Positions 50,865 to 59,214 of a stretch of DNA of 64,000 nucleotides are shown here, piece after piece. Position 1 is the stretch's first letter. Each line of letters starts with the position of its first letter. The notes below the pieces were generated by a model that made no database searches, was not told the DNA's origin, and saw only the letters and a program-made list of their open reading frames with translations. This stretch comes from Planctomycetia bacterium. Lineage in GTDB: Bacteria > Planctomycetota > Planctomycetia > Pirellulales > Thermoguttaceae. The DNA is taken from assembly GCA_030539295.1 (NCBI GenBank), contig JAUNSJ010000002.1, positions 186,001-250,000 of the forward strand, in the 5' to 3' direction. The translations under genes were made by a program, and so were the position numbers.

Positions 50865-52103
50865 ATGAAAAAGACCTTAGTCTGCTGTGAAAGAATTCGC
50901 CGCTGTGTTGGCTTTACCCTGGTGGAATTACTCGTGGTAATTGCCATTATTGGTATTTTGATTGCGCTGCTTTTGCCCGCGGTCCAGGCGGCACGAGAAG
51001 CCGCGCGGCGAATGGAGTGCACTAATAAGCTGAAACAGATTGTGCTGGCGCAGCATAATCATGCGGATACTTACGGTTATCTGCCGCCTCATATTTTTCA
51101 GGCGAATATGGGTGTAACAGCGTCGATGTGTGAACTTTCCTGGACTGGTAATATCAAATATCAGATGGGTAAGTTGGGCTGGCTGCTCCCGACACTTCCT
51201 TTTATTGAGCAGGTTTCAACGTATGAACTTGCGAAAAAGACCATCGCTAATCCGACCGGAAACGGGGTGCCCGGCCCGATGACTCAAGCGTTTCTGACAA
51301 CGAATTACCCGATGGTTAGCGTTTCCATTCCGACTCTCTACTGTCCCTCGGATCCCGAAGCGGTTTTTACACCAGGCCCGGAAAAAGGAGCCTGTCACTC
51401 CAGCTATCTCGGCTGTCTGGGCGATATTCCTTTCGGTGTGGACGGGAACTATGGCGGCGTCTGCCGCGGTCTGGCCAATTGCAAACGTGGCGTCTTTCAA
51501 CATGGATATCAGCGTCAAGTTACCTTCGCCTCTGTTATTGACGGTACAAGTAATACGATCAGTATTGCCGAGGGCGTCATAGGAGATATGAGTAAAAGTG
51601 AAGAGGCAACCGCCAAACAGTATCGCTACAAGGGGGGTCCTTGCGTTTACTGGCCCGGCTACGCCGACGCGTCCATATCAAAATTCCTTTCCGGCTCGCG
51701 GTCGTCAAGCAACCCGAAATTCACCATAACGACGACCATTAATAATTTGGGCGGCATGCCAGGCTACTTCTATTGCCACGGTCCGTCAACGGTTTTCTTT
51801 ACCTTTCTGCCGCCGAATTCCCCGGCCATCGCCAGCGATTCCACTGGAACGTGTTCCGGTATTTATATTCCAAGCACGTCCAGCTACCACAGTGGCGGCG
51901 CCAATGTTGCCATGCTCGACGGCTCGGTTCGCTTTGTTTCGGACACCATTGACGTTGGAACAAACGTTAACGTCGGCTTCGTTAAGGCCTGTGGTTCCAA
52001 TGCAACCTGGAATAATGTTTTTGACAAGTACACCGGCGCGAGTCCATGGGGGATCTGGGGTGCGCTGGGCAGTATATGCGGAGGCGAAACCAAAACACTG
52101 TAA
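50865..52103 (+). CDS. DUF1559 type II pseudopilin-like protein
   Basis: A 412-residue protein; GGAGG lies before the ATG. Leader MKKTLVCCERIRRCVG then [14 protein letters not shown], the cleavage and methylation motif, hydrophobic helix, [10 protein letters not shown] and NKLKQIVLAQHNHADTYGYLP. C-terminal SYHSGGANVAMLDGSVRFVSDTID is intact. It has no poly-G tract, in contrast to the copies at 4429 and 33926. It lies 46 bases after the aldolase. Like the others, it is probably processed by a prepilin peptidase (not in the window) and exposed on the surface. Confidence 0.88.
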   Translation: MKKTLVCCERIRRCVGFTLVELLVVIAIIGILIALLLPAVQAAREAARRMECTNKLKQIVLAQHNHADTYGYLPPHIFQANMGVTASMCELSWTGNIKYQMGKLGWLLPTLPFIEQVSTYELAKKTIANPTGNGVPGPMTQAFLTTNYPMVSVSIPTLYCPSDPEAVFTPGPEKGACHSSYLGCLGDIPFGVDGNYGGVCRGLANCKRGVFQHGYQRQVTFASVIDGTSNTISIAEGVIGDMSKSEEATAKQYRYKGGPCVYWPGYADASISKFLSGSRSSSNPKFTITTTINNLGGMPGYFYCHGPSTVFFTFLPPNSPAIASDSTGTCSGIYIPSTSSYHSGGANVAMLDGSVRFVSDTIDVGTNVNVGFVKACGSNATWNNVFDKYTGASPWGIWGALGSICGGETKTL

Positions 52104-52205
52104 ACATGTGCCGGGGCTAAATAAGATTGCCTTGCTTCGCTGTTGCGCAGACAAGGCCTGCGGGATATTTTTTAACGAATTTTGCAAAGATTGAAACTGG
52201 AATAA

Positions 52206-53651
52206 ATGATGATGCGATTAAAATGTGCGTACTGTTACGTTTTTCTGTTTTTTGTTGGGTTGTGTCCCGCTTTCGCGGATTATCCGGTCGACCCGGAGTC
52301 GCCGGTCAAGTGGGTCAAACCGGATACCTTCGACTGCCGCAAGCCGGATATGGGGCTGCCCGTTCTGAAATGTGCGTCTCATTCCTTCCTGTTCGACCCG
52401 CAGGAAGATGAGGGCGTCAATGGCCAGTACAAAAGTACCCATCATGGCACCTATTCGCACCATTCGTGGATCACACTTTACAAGAATTATTTTATAGTTA
52501 CCTGGACGAATCATCTGCAGGACGAGAACGGTCCCGGTCAGCGAATACTGGCAAAATTGGGCGTCGTTTCAGATGATAAAAGCGATGTAATCTGGGGGGG
52601 TGATGAAACCGTTTTTGAAGTCTGTCCACCGCCGCACCCGGCAAAACGACGACGCGAAGTCGACGATAACGACATCATCGACTCAATTTACGTTAACGGG
52701 GGATTTAGCGTAATCAATGGTCGCCTGTTTATGGAAGCCTCACTCGGATTCTGCGACGGATGGACCGATTCCGTCCCTGTCCGCGTGGGGAATCTTAATA
52801 ACTACGTTCCCTCTGAACACTACGGTACGAAATGTGACACAAAAACAGGATGGAATTGGGATATTTTTTGGAAACTTGATACAACCTACGTTCAGGAATG
52901 GAGTGTGACCGATGGCGTCTTAAGGCCGATTACTCCTTTATACAGAAAGGGAGCGAATGTTCCCAATGAAATCAGAATCACGGAAAAGTTGACCAAAAAG
53001 ATACTGCCCCTTAATTCGTACTATAATGATGCTATTCCGTTCGAGCAATCGCCAGAAGACTTTCAAGCGGCCCTTAAAGGCCAGCGGGACTGGCCGCCTG
53101 CACGCAGTATACTCATGGAGCCTGGAAAAGAACGCTACGCCGCCAACGGCAGTAACGGACTGGCGCACAAAACACAGTATATCCGTCGCGACGGTGTTGC
53201 TGTCATGATCGCCGACAACCTTATGGATGACGGTTCAAAAGCGGTTCCCTATGGTTCAACGGCAACGTACTACGCCTCAATTCGACAACCCTCAGAGTCC
53301 TACTTTAAGGCTCCCTGGAAAACGAATCTCTTCGGGGCCGCGCAGGCTGTGTCGGGCGAACTGCCCGACGGTTCCAACTGGCTCGTTGGCAGTAATCTGG
53401 AACGCACCAAACTTTACCTGGCCACCTCGCCCGACGGCATTACCTTTGATCGAACCTGGTCCCTGATTACCATGAATAAAAAAGGCCAACCAGGCGTATG
53501 CAAAGGTGGCAACGGCCCTCAATATCCGGTGGCTGTTACGATAGGCGATAATATATGGATTGTCTATAGCGTGTATAAACAATGGATAGGCGTGACAAAA
53601 ATTCCCGTAAAGCCACTTTTAAGAACCAATGACGTGGATAAGGATAAATAA
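52206..53651 (+). CDS. secreted sialidase-fold (BNR-like) protein, divergent
   Basis: A 481-residue protein with a signal peptide ending FADYP. Beta-propeller-like repeats with an Asp-box (YLATSPDGITFDRTW) near the C-terminus, and a WGGDETVFE/WSVTDG pattern. It is more divergent than the sialidases at 29435 and 32002, with fewer Asp boxes, so glycosidase activity is less sure. It follows the DUF1559 gene by 102 bases and precedes a lipoprotein by two. The overall layout parallels locus A. Confidence 0.6.
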   Translation: MMMRLKCAYCYVFLFFVGLCPAFADYPVDPESPVKWVKPDTFDCRKPDMGLPVLKCASHSFLFDPQEDEGVNGQYKSTHHGTYSHHSWITLYKNYFIVTWTNHLQDENGPGQRILAKLGVVSDDKSDVIWGGDETVFEVCPPPHPAKRRREVDDNDIIDSIYVNGGFSVINGRLFMEASLGFCDGWTDSVPVRVGNLNNYVPSEHYGTKCDTKTGWNWDIFWKLDTTYVQEWSVTDGVLRPITPLYRKGANVPNEIRITEKLTKKILPLNSYYNDAIPFEQSPEDFQAALKGQRDWPPARSILMEPGKERYAANGSNGLAHKTQYIRRDGVAVMIADNLMDDGSKAVPYGSTATYYASIRQPSESYFKAPWKTNLFGAAQAVSGELPDGSNWLVGSNLERTKLYLATSPDGITFDRTWSLITMNKKGQPGVCKGGNGPQYPVAVTIGDNIWIVYSVYKQWIGVTKIPVKPLLRTNDVDKDK

Positions 53652-53653
53652 AA

Positions 53654-54190
53654 ATGTATTTTTCTATCTTTAAGCTAAATCAAATAAGGAGCACTTCGCT
53701 TATTGGTCTGACACTGTTTGCAATCTTTTTCGGGTGCTCCCAGGCACCAGAGGGAGTACCGCGACGGTTTGCGACAACCGTTACCGTGACCGACGCAGGT
53801 CAGCCAATAGAAGACGCTCTGGTCCTGTTTTGTCCGCGTAATAATGAAGGCATTCTCATCATTTCCGGCAAAAGTAACTCCAATGGCGTGGCAACAATCA
53901 CAACCTCACGCGGCTCCTGGATTGGCAAAGGAGCCCCGGAAGGCGAATATATCGTTACCGTTACGAAGGAAGTTGAGATTCCCGAATGGAAAACTCCCGC
54001 GGAAATCGCACAAATGACGCCGCCCGAGGCCGAAAAATACAACCGCGAAAAAACGGAAAAACGTAATGCCTTGCCGCGTATTATTCCCCAGCCTCTGACG
54101 AGTACAGAGACCAGCCCGTGCTCCCTGACGGTGACCTCGGGCTCCAATATGATGGAAATCGATGTCAGTCAATACAAAGACAAAAAATGA
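53654..54190 (+). CDS. lipoprotein of the DUF1559-associated type
   Basis: A 178-residue protein. AAGGATAAATAAAA precedes the ATG. Signal peptide with lipobox AIFFGC (Cys about residue 28), then a beta-sandwich (VTVTDAGQPIEDALVLFCP, NGVATITTSRG, APEGEYIVTV), a lysine-rich helical linker (PPEAEKYNREKTEKR) and a terminal strand pair. It is the fourth member of this lipoprotein type in the window. It starts two bases after the preceding sialidase-like gene. Function unknown. Confidence 0.7.
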   Translation: MYFSIFKLNQIRSTSLIGLTLFAIFFGCSQAPEGVPRRFATTVTVTDAGQPIEDALVLFCPRNNEGILIISGKSNSNGVATITTSRGSWIGKGAPEGEYIVTVTKEVEIPEWKTPAEIAQMTPPEAEKYNREKTEKRNALPRIIPQPLTSTETSPCSLTVTSGSNMMEIDVSQYKDKK

Positions 54191-54675
54191 AAACTCCCCG
54201 GGAGGTGTCGTGGCATCTTTCGGGAAGTCTGTTACTTTCCCCCCCAATCGCGCAACCCCACTTGGCACGCACCCTCCATGAAGGATGGGACAGAGGGGGG
54301 CCTTTGGGGTTAATCTTTAAATGATATAATAAGGATGTTGCGAAAATTATTCGATTAAGGTCTCTCTTGCTTGGTCGATGATGACTTTGGCTGTTTCTTT
54401 GTCCGCTCAAGAGCAATAAGAGACGAAGAAACCGCGGACTTTGTCCGGCTGGAGGAGGCAGATCTGTCTTCCCGTATCGAAATAATTTTCAAAATTACTC
54501 CCGGTCGACGGGATTCAACGACCAAAAGAGACATTTCGTTCGGAATCCGGGAGCGGGTCCTGCCACCTTTTTGGCGGTAGATCGTGGTTTTGCCGGAGGC
54601 TCCCTGATTTTCTCTGTTGAAAAAATTCCCAAAGGGCCTTCTGCCGTTTTACACCCCCGTTATAAGGAGACTGTT
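54191..54675 (+). other. intergenic region before the AXE1 esterase
   Basis: 485 bases without a supported gene. AACCCCA (54254-54260) and TGGGGTT (54305-54311) could pair around a long loop. TATAAT near 54325 (GATATAATAAGG) is a -10 candidate with a weak TTGGGG upstream. It is likely the leader or promoter of the esterase. Confidence 0.4.
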
Positions 54676-55944
54676 GTGTCCAATCTTTCAGTATTTAAGA
54701 AGAATGTACTTCGCGTTTGTCTGCTTGCTGTTGCGGTCTTTGTATCGACAGCGTTGGCTCTTGCTGGTGATCTTGCCTTTGTTGGCAAGTGCGATAAAGA
54801 TCCGTTATCCTATGAGCCGGGAGAAGAAATGGTCTTTTCTATTACGCTGACAGAGGATGGTCAGCCGGTGTCCGGTAAGAATCTTGTATGGACGCGGCGC
54901 GGCGACGATGGCAAGTCCGAATCGGGGGAAGCGGTATCCTCCGCGGACGAGCCGCTGGTGATTAAAACGTCCCTGTCGACCCCCGGGTTTGTTCATATTC
55001 TTGTGCGAGTTAAAGATGACAATGGGAATCCGATTCACAGCGACCCAAACGAATTTAACGGGGGTGCCGGTGTGCTGCTTGACCAGATTCAGGGTTTCCC
55101 GGAACCGGACGATTTCGACGCATTTTGGGCCCGGCAAAAAGAACGACTCGCGGAAGTTCCCGTTAAGGCCGAACTGAAACAGGTGGACTCGCCCAACGAT
55201 AAAGTCAACGTCTGGGACGTTCGTATTGATTGTGTTGGCACACCGGTTTCCGGATATTTGTGTGTTCCGAAAGACGCGGCCCCCGGCTCGCTGCCCATTA
55301 AAGTTTTCTATCACGGTTATGGAGTCGGTTCGGCTGGTAAATATGCTGATCCCAACTTCATTGCTCTCGACGTGAATGCACACAGTATAGAAAACGGGCG
55401 CGAGGCTGCCTATTATGAAAATCTCCGGAAGACCGGCTATGGCGGTTACGGTTTGTCACCGCAAGAGAATGCCAATCCGGAGACCTGTTTTTGGAATGGC
55501 ATGATGCTTCGCCTTATGCGTTCACTTCAATATGTGAAAACACTTCCCGAATGGAACGGTAAGGATTTGATCGTAACGGGGGGCAGTCAAGGTGGTTTGC
55601 AGTGTCTCTCCGCGGCGGCTTTGGACCACGACGTTACTGAATGCATTGCCGTCGTTCCCTGGTTCTGTAATCTTGCCGGCGCGAAAGAACAGGGCAGGGT
55701 TGGCAGTTACTTCTTCCCGGAATGGACCCCGGGACTGGGCTACTATGATTCAACGAACCAAGCCAAACGCATTCAGTGCAAGACAACCATTCTGGCGGGA
55801 CTTGGCGACTATGTCTGCCCGCCGTCTGGTCAAATGGTGCTTTATAATAACATGACCTGTCCCGTTCGACTTGAGTTTATGCAGGGTAGAACGCACGGCT
55901 TTTCCGCGATGAAAGATGCCGGTGTCTTTGTGCTTGAAAAGTAA
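54676..55944 (+). CDS. secreted acetylxylan esterase/cephalosporin-C deacetylase-like (AXE1)
   Basis: A 422-residue protein. The start is a GTG at 54676: AAGGAG lies six bases upstream, and the earlier ATG frame has none. Signal peptide ends LALAGD. A beta-sandwich domain (about 30-145) precedes the alpha/beta hydrolase of the AXE1 family: DDFDAFWARQKERLAEVPVK, VSGYLCVPKD, IKVFYHGYGVGS, nucleophile elbow GGSQGG (Ser304), acid in GLGDYVCPPS, His in GRTHGFSAM. Removes acetyl groups from carbohydrate. It is last in the locus B run. A bidirectional terminator follows at 55986. Confidence 0.88.
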   Translation: MSNLSVFKKNVLRVCLLAVAVFVSTALALAGDLAFVGKCDKDPLSYEPGEEMVFSITLTEDGQPVSGKNLVWTRRGDDGKSESGEAVSSADEPLVIKTSLSTPGFVHILVRVKDDNGNPIHSDPNEFNGGAGVLLDQIQGFPEPDDFDAFWARQKERLAEVPVKAELKQVDSPNDKVNVWDVRIDCVGTPVSGYLCVPKDAAPGSLPIKVFYHGYGVGSAGKYADPNFIALDVNAHSIENGREAAYYENLRKTGYGGYGLSPQENANPETCFWNGMMLRLMRSLQYVKTLPEWNGKDLIVTGGSQGGLQCLSAAALDHDVTECIAVVPWFCNLAGAKEQGRVGSYFFPEWTPGLGYYDSTNQAKRIQCKTTILAGLGDYVCPPSGQMVLYNNMTCPVRLEFMQGRTHGFSAMKDAGVFVLEK

Positions 55945-55985
55945 CAAGTCTGCAGAAGTTTAATACGCGAAAAGACAATGTTTTA

Positions 55986-56008
55986 AGCGAGGAGCAATAC
56001 TCCTCGCT
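55986..56008. terminator. bidirectional terminator
   Basis: AGCGAGGAG (55986-55994) and CTCCTCGCT (56000-56008) form a perfect 9-bp stem with a five-base loop, flanked by TTTT on the left and AAAA on the right. It separates the plus-strand esterase from the minus-strand protease operon. Confidence 0.75.
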
Positions 56009-56035
56009 CAAAATCGTGACACGGAGTAAAGGCCG

Positions 56036-56152
56036 TTAACTCTTAAACGGCATGTGTTCGTCGCCATCGTTCAACCCACTGTAAATGAGCAGGACGAGGG
56101 CAACGAATCCGATAATCAAGGTGGCAATCAGGTCCGGAGTTATACTGGTCAC
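56036..56152 (-). CDS. 38-residue single-helix membrane protein, coupled to the protease
   Basis: A GTG at 56152 overlaps the TGA stop of the upstream protease by two bases (GTGA). It encodes VTSITPDLIATLIIGFVALV... with one helix and an acidic tail. A longer frame from 56278 overlaps the protease by 130 bases, so I prefer the short coupled start. It is the last gene of the three-gene unit. Such micropeptides often bind a larger membrane partner, here perhaps the protease-thioredoxin protein (inference). Confidence 0.5.
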   Translation of the reverse strand: MTSITPDLIATLIIGFVALVLLIYSGLNDGDEHMPFKS

Positions 56153-58020
56153 GACTCTGTTCCATTCTGGGCTGGAGTTCCCGGGATGCTCTTGTGTTGT
56201 GCGCTGTTGTCGATTGCTCTGCGTGTAATCTGGAATCCGGAGCACGCGATGAGCCACAGGCACGCCCGCTTTATCCACGGTAGTCCCTGATACAGGCTCC
56301 AGCTGGCAACAACGACAAAGAGCACGGCGGCCAGATAGACTTTGGCCAGATACGCCTTGACATGAGCTTCAAGTTGTGTACCGACCTTGCCAATCTGGTC
56401 AGTGAGCAACGTTTTTGCGTGGACGACGAGGCCATCGGCGGCGCTATCGATTCGTTTAGCAACCGCAGCTTCCGCGTTCTTCGCCAGTTGCTCAATAGCA
56501 AGTTGTGCCTTATCGGCGATTCTGTCCGCTGCCCGGTCGAGCAATCGGGACGAACCGGTGGCCCGTGAGTCATTAGCCGCATCGTCGTGAGGACTCTCCT
56601 GCGGGTCCTCCTTCTCCTGACCCGGAGGGGCCGCGTTCGGTTCACCCAAAATGGAATCCTCTTCGAGCGATCCGTCGAGCAGTTTGAGCAGCAGGTCCGG
56701 ATCCCCGCCGGAGTCCGGAGTCTCATACTCTTCGGACTCATTTGGCTCTTCCGGCGGCGACTGTTTGTCTCTTCGCTGTCGCGTTTCTGCGGACATTCCC
56801 TGATCCTGTGTTGTCTTCTCCGGTGACCACCCGTATCGAGCCAGCAGCGTCTTGACCTGCTCTTCCAGGTTGCTAACGCCCATTATACGATGCAATTCGC
56901 GCGTTGTTCCATTGGGCCACGTGGCAACCAGGACCGTTGTGGGAAAGACTTGAATTTTAAATTTTTCGGCCGCCTCTTTTGCCTGGCGTTCATTACTGAC
57001 GCAAAGGTCCGGAAAGATCGGGTATCCCTGCCGGCGCAGGGAGGCCATAATCGGTTTGGCCAGTTCGCAGGGTGGGCACCCGGACGAACAGAAGAAGAGC
57101 ACGGTGAATTTGCAGTCTTTATACAAAGTTGGGGCAGGCGCTTCGGGGGCGTCTGCTTCCACGATCGCATAATGCCAATCGGGGCCGGGCAGGTCATTAG
57201 GGACAGGGGACGTGCCCTCCCGGTCGAGAGGCAAACTGTCTGCCACAGGCTCGGCGACCGGAGTCCAATCGCGAGGCAGTTGCCAGTCGCCTGCGGGTTT
57301 CTGCCGCCGCAACGCTTCATAGAGATTCGCCATAGGGATCGCGCCGCCTGTCATTTGTGCTTCACTGAAATCATTTTCTGTCCCGATGCGCCATGTCAGA
57401 ATGGCAACGAGCCAGGGGAGTCCGCTCGGGTCGTATTGGATCATGCCACTTCCCGACTGACCTCCTTTCGGCGCCGGCAGGAACTGAACCGTGCGGCCAG
57501 GCTCCGTCGTGAAATGCCCCTTCCAGACAGCGGCCCAGCGCCCTTCGGAGCAACCGCTAAAGATTACTTCCTTGTCCTTTTCCGGCTTGAGTCCATCTTC
57601 TCTCGCAATGGGAACATAGGGCGGGTCGTAATCTCGCAACTCCTGCTCCTCAATGGACAAGATCGCAAAATCATAAGGTCCCGAAGAGTTTCCGACGTGA
57701 AATACCAGTCGGGCCGGAACGCTCTTTTGATGCCCTGTGCCAAAGAAGTGACATTCGAAACGCGACCAGCCGCCCGTTACATGATTATTGGTGAGCACAT
57801 AATACTCACTGTCCGTCACGGCAAAAATCGTTCCGGACCCGAAGGACCCGCGCCCTCCGGAGGAACAGGCATAGACGCGACAGCTTGCCCGATGGACATC
57901 TTCGTAGCTTCTGGCGCGGTCGGCACCGCGTGCCAACAGGCATTCCGCGATCGCTACGCCAAAGACCAAAAGCCAGACGATGAGTCCGACCCTGTATTTT
58001 CTGCTACATTTTATTTTCAT
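56149..58020 (-). CDS. membrane-anchored trypsin-like protease with thioredoxin domain
   Basis: A 623-residue protein; AAAGGA precedes the ATG at 58020. Signal anchor about 11-30. A trypsin-like fold has His80 in TNNHVTGG, Asp117 in PYDFAIL and Ser189 in GGQSGSG. A linker leads to a thioredoxin-like domain with VLFFCSSGCPPCELAKP (Cys315-Cys318) and the cis-Pro VFPTTVLVA. An acidic low-complexity region, a helical segment (DRAADRIADKAQLAIEQLAK) and a helix near 575-595 (VYLAAVLFVVVASWSLY) follow, then a basic tail. Fusion of a serine protease and a thioredoxin in one membrane protein is unusual. It probably senses and repairs or degrades oxidised/misfolded envelope proteins (inference). Confidence 0.78.
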   Translation of the reverse strand: MKIKCSRKYRVGLIVWLLVFGVAIAECLLARGADRARSYEDVHRASCRVYACSSGGRGSFGSGTIFAVTDSEYYVLTNNHVTGGWSRFECHFFGTGHQKSVPARLVFHVGNSSGPYDFAILSIEEQELRDYDPPYVPIAREDGLKPEKDKEVIFSGCSEGRWAAVWKGHFTTEPGRTVQFLPAPKGGQSGSGMIQYDPSGLPWLVAILTWRIGTENDFSEAQMTGGAIPMANLYEALRRQKPAGDWQLPRDWTPVAEPVADSLPLDREGTSPVPNDLPGPDWHYAIVEADAPEAPAPTLYKDCKFTVLFFCSSGCPPCELAKPIMASLRRQGYPIFPDLCVSNERQAKEAAEKFKIQVFPTTVLVATWPNGTTRELHRIMGVSNLEEQVKTLLARYGWSPEKTTQDQGMSAETRQRRDKQSPPEEPNESEEYETPDSGGDPDLLLKLLDGSLEEDSILGEPNAAPPGQEKEDPQESPHDDAANDSRATGSSRLLDRAADRIADKAQLAIEQLAKNAEAAVAKRIDSAADGLVVHAKTLLTDQIGKVGTQLEAHVKAYLAKVYLAAVLFVVVASWSLYQGLPWIKRACLWLIACSGFQITRRAIDNSAQHKSIPGTPAQNGTES

Positions 58021-58039
58021 GATACGTTGTCCTTTCAAG

Positions 58040-58267
58040 TTATTTCTCGTCGACGATCGCCTTTTCGGCAATATCGCGAGCGGCGGCGATCAGGGCACGG
58101 TCGAGCAAGTCAATCTCTTCCGCGTCGGCCAGGGCGGCCAGGTACGCTTCCGGAGCCGTATCAGCACTGTCTCTTAGCCGTTCTTCTTTCAGCCACAACA
58201 AGTGTTTGCGGATGATCGAGCGGTTACTCCAGAAAAAGTTCCAGACGATTTTTACGTATTCGAGCAT
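58040..58267 (-). CDS. small soluble protein, first gene of the protease operon
   Basis: A 75-residue protein with a strong AAAGGAG before the ATG. N-terminus MLEYVKIVWNFFWSNRS, amphipathic, then a charged helix (LLWLKEERLRDSADTAPEAYL) and ALADAEEIDLLDRALIAAARDI. No family recognised. It lies 19 bases upstream of the protease-thioredoxin gene. Its aromatic N-terminus may bind the membrane face. Function unknown. Confidence 0.7.
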   Translation of the reverse strand: MLEYVKIVWNFFWSNRSIIRKHLLWLKEERLRDSADTAPEAYLAALADAEEIDLLDRALIAAARDIAEKAIVDEK

Positions 58268-58764
58268 GGTTTAGTCTCCTTTAGTCTTCGGTTCCAATCT
58301 TCGGTTTGTGGTTGACAGCTTATTCACGCATTCCATCGTGAAGCCTAAGTCGCTGTTTCCCAAATCCTGTTTTTCACTTCGCGTTCTCTAAAAACAGTGC
58401 TGAAAATGTAACGCAATGAAAAGAATAAAACAAGTCAATTCCCATAACAAAAAAGCAGGCTTGGGTGCAAATACAGGCCCTAAAGGGGCACGAACGGCTC
58501 GGTGAGTTCACAAGAGACAGATTTTCCATGAATAAAATTACCTATTTTACCATTGGGTAGAACCCGGCCTTGGGCTTTTTAAGTTTTCCCCGTCGTTCCT
58601 TGACAAAAAACATTATCTCCCTACAATAATAAGAATAGATGACTGCATTATTGCTTTTATCGTGGAATATGTACCCGTTCAAGACGTCTGACACCCACCT
58701 AAACGGCGTCAAGGGACGAGACAACCGTTTAATTCATTATTGATACAAAAAAGGATTATTAAAA
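58268..58764. other. intergenic region before yjbQ
   Basis: 497 bases. The only thing I can assign is the promoter at 58600-58627; the remainder shows no frame with a ribosome site and no RNA gene. Confidence 0.5.
58600..58627 (+). promoter_or_regulatory. consensus sigma70 promoter for yjbQ and the P-type ATPase
   Basis: TTGACA (58600-58605), 16-base spacer, TACAAT (58622-58627). The transcript leader would be about 130 bases to the start at 58765. Confidence 0.6.
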
Positions 58765-59199
58765 ATGCTTTGGATTCAGCGACCGTTGGTCCTTCCGGAA
58801 CATGCCGCAGGCTTCCACCTCATTACGGCCTTGGTTGTAGACGCCTTGCCCGAGCTTAAGAATATCAAGACAGGTATGCTGAATTTGTTCCTCCAGCATA
58901 CCAGTGCCGCTCTGACCATTAACGAAAATGCCGATGGCGATGTCCTTGAGGATTTATACGACAGTCTTGATAAACTTGCCCCCGAGAGCGACGCCTACCG
59001 CCACACAATCGAAGGGAGCGACGACATGCCGGGTCATATCAAGTCCTCTCTTTTGGGCGTTTCTCTGAACATTCCTGTCTCCAATGGTGACCTGCTTTTA
59101 GGGGTCTGGCAGGATGTCTATCTCTGCGAATACCGGCACGCCAATAAAGAACGCACAATCATCCTGACTCTCCAGGGTGAGGCGATCAACAACACTTAA
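58765..59199 (+). CDS. yjbQ: YjbQ family (UPF0047) protein
   Basis: A 144-residue protein; AAGGATTATTAAAA precedes the ATG. Family motifs: FLQHTSAALTINENADGDV, YRHTIEGSDDMPGHIKSSLLG and WQDVYLCEYR. These proteins form trimeric beta-rich rings with a metal site and have been reported to show weak thiamine-phosphate synthase activity. It is followed after 15 bases by a calcium-type P-ATPase. Confidence 0.9.
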   Translation: MLWIQRPLVLPEHAAGFHLITALVVDALPELKNIKTGMLNLFLQHTSAALTINENADGDVLEDLYDSLDKLAPESDAYRHTIEGSDDMPGHIKSSLLGVSLNIPVSNGDLLLGVWQDVYLCEYRHANKERTIILTLQGEAINNT

Positions 59200-59214
59200 G
59201 GAGTCTCGTCCCGC

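Noticed and set aside
56890..58215. 441-codon plus-strand open frame
   Set aside because: It mirrors the trypsin-thioredoxin gene, lacks domain motifs and has unusual composition (Arg, His, Cys rich) typical of an antisense shadow.
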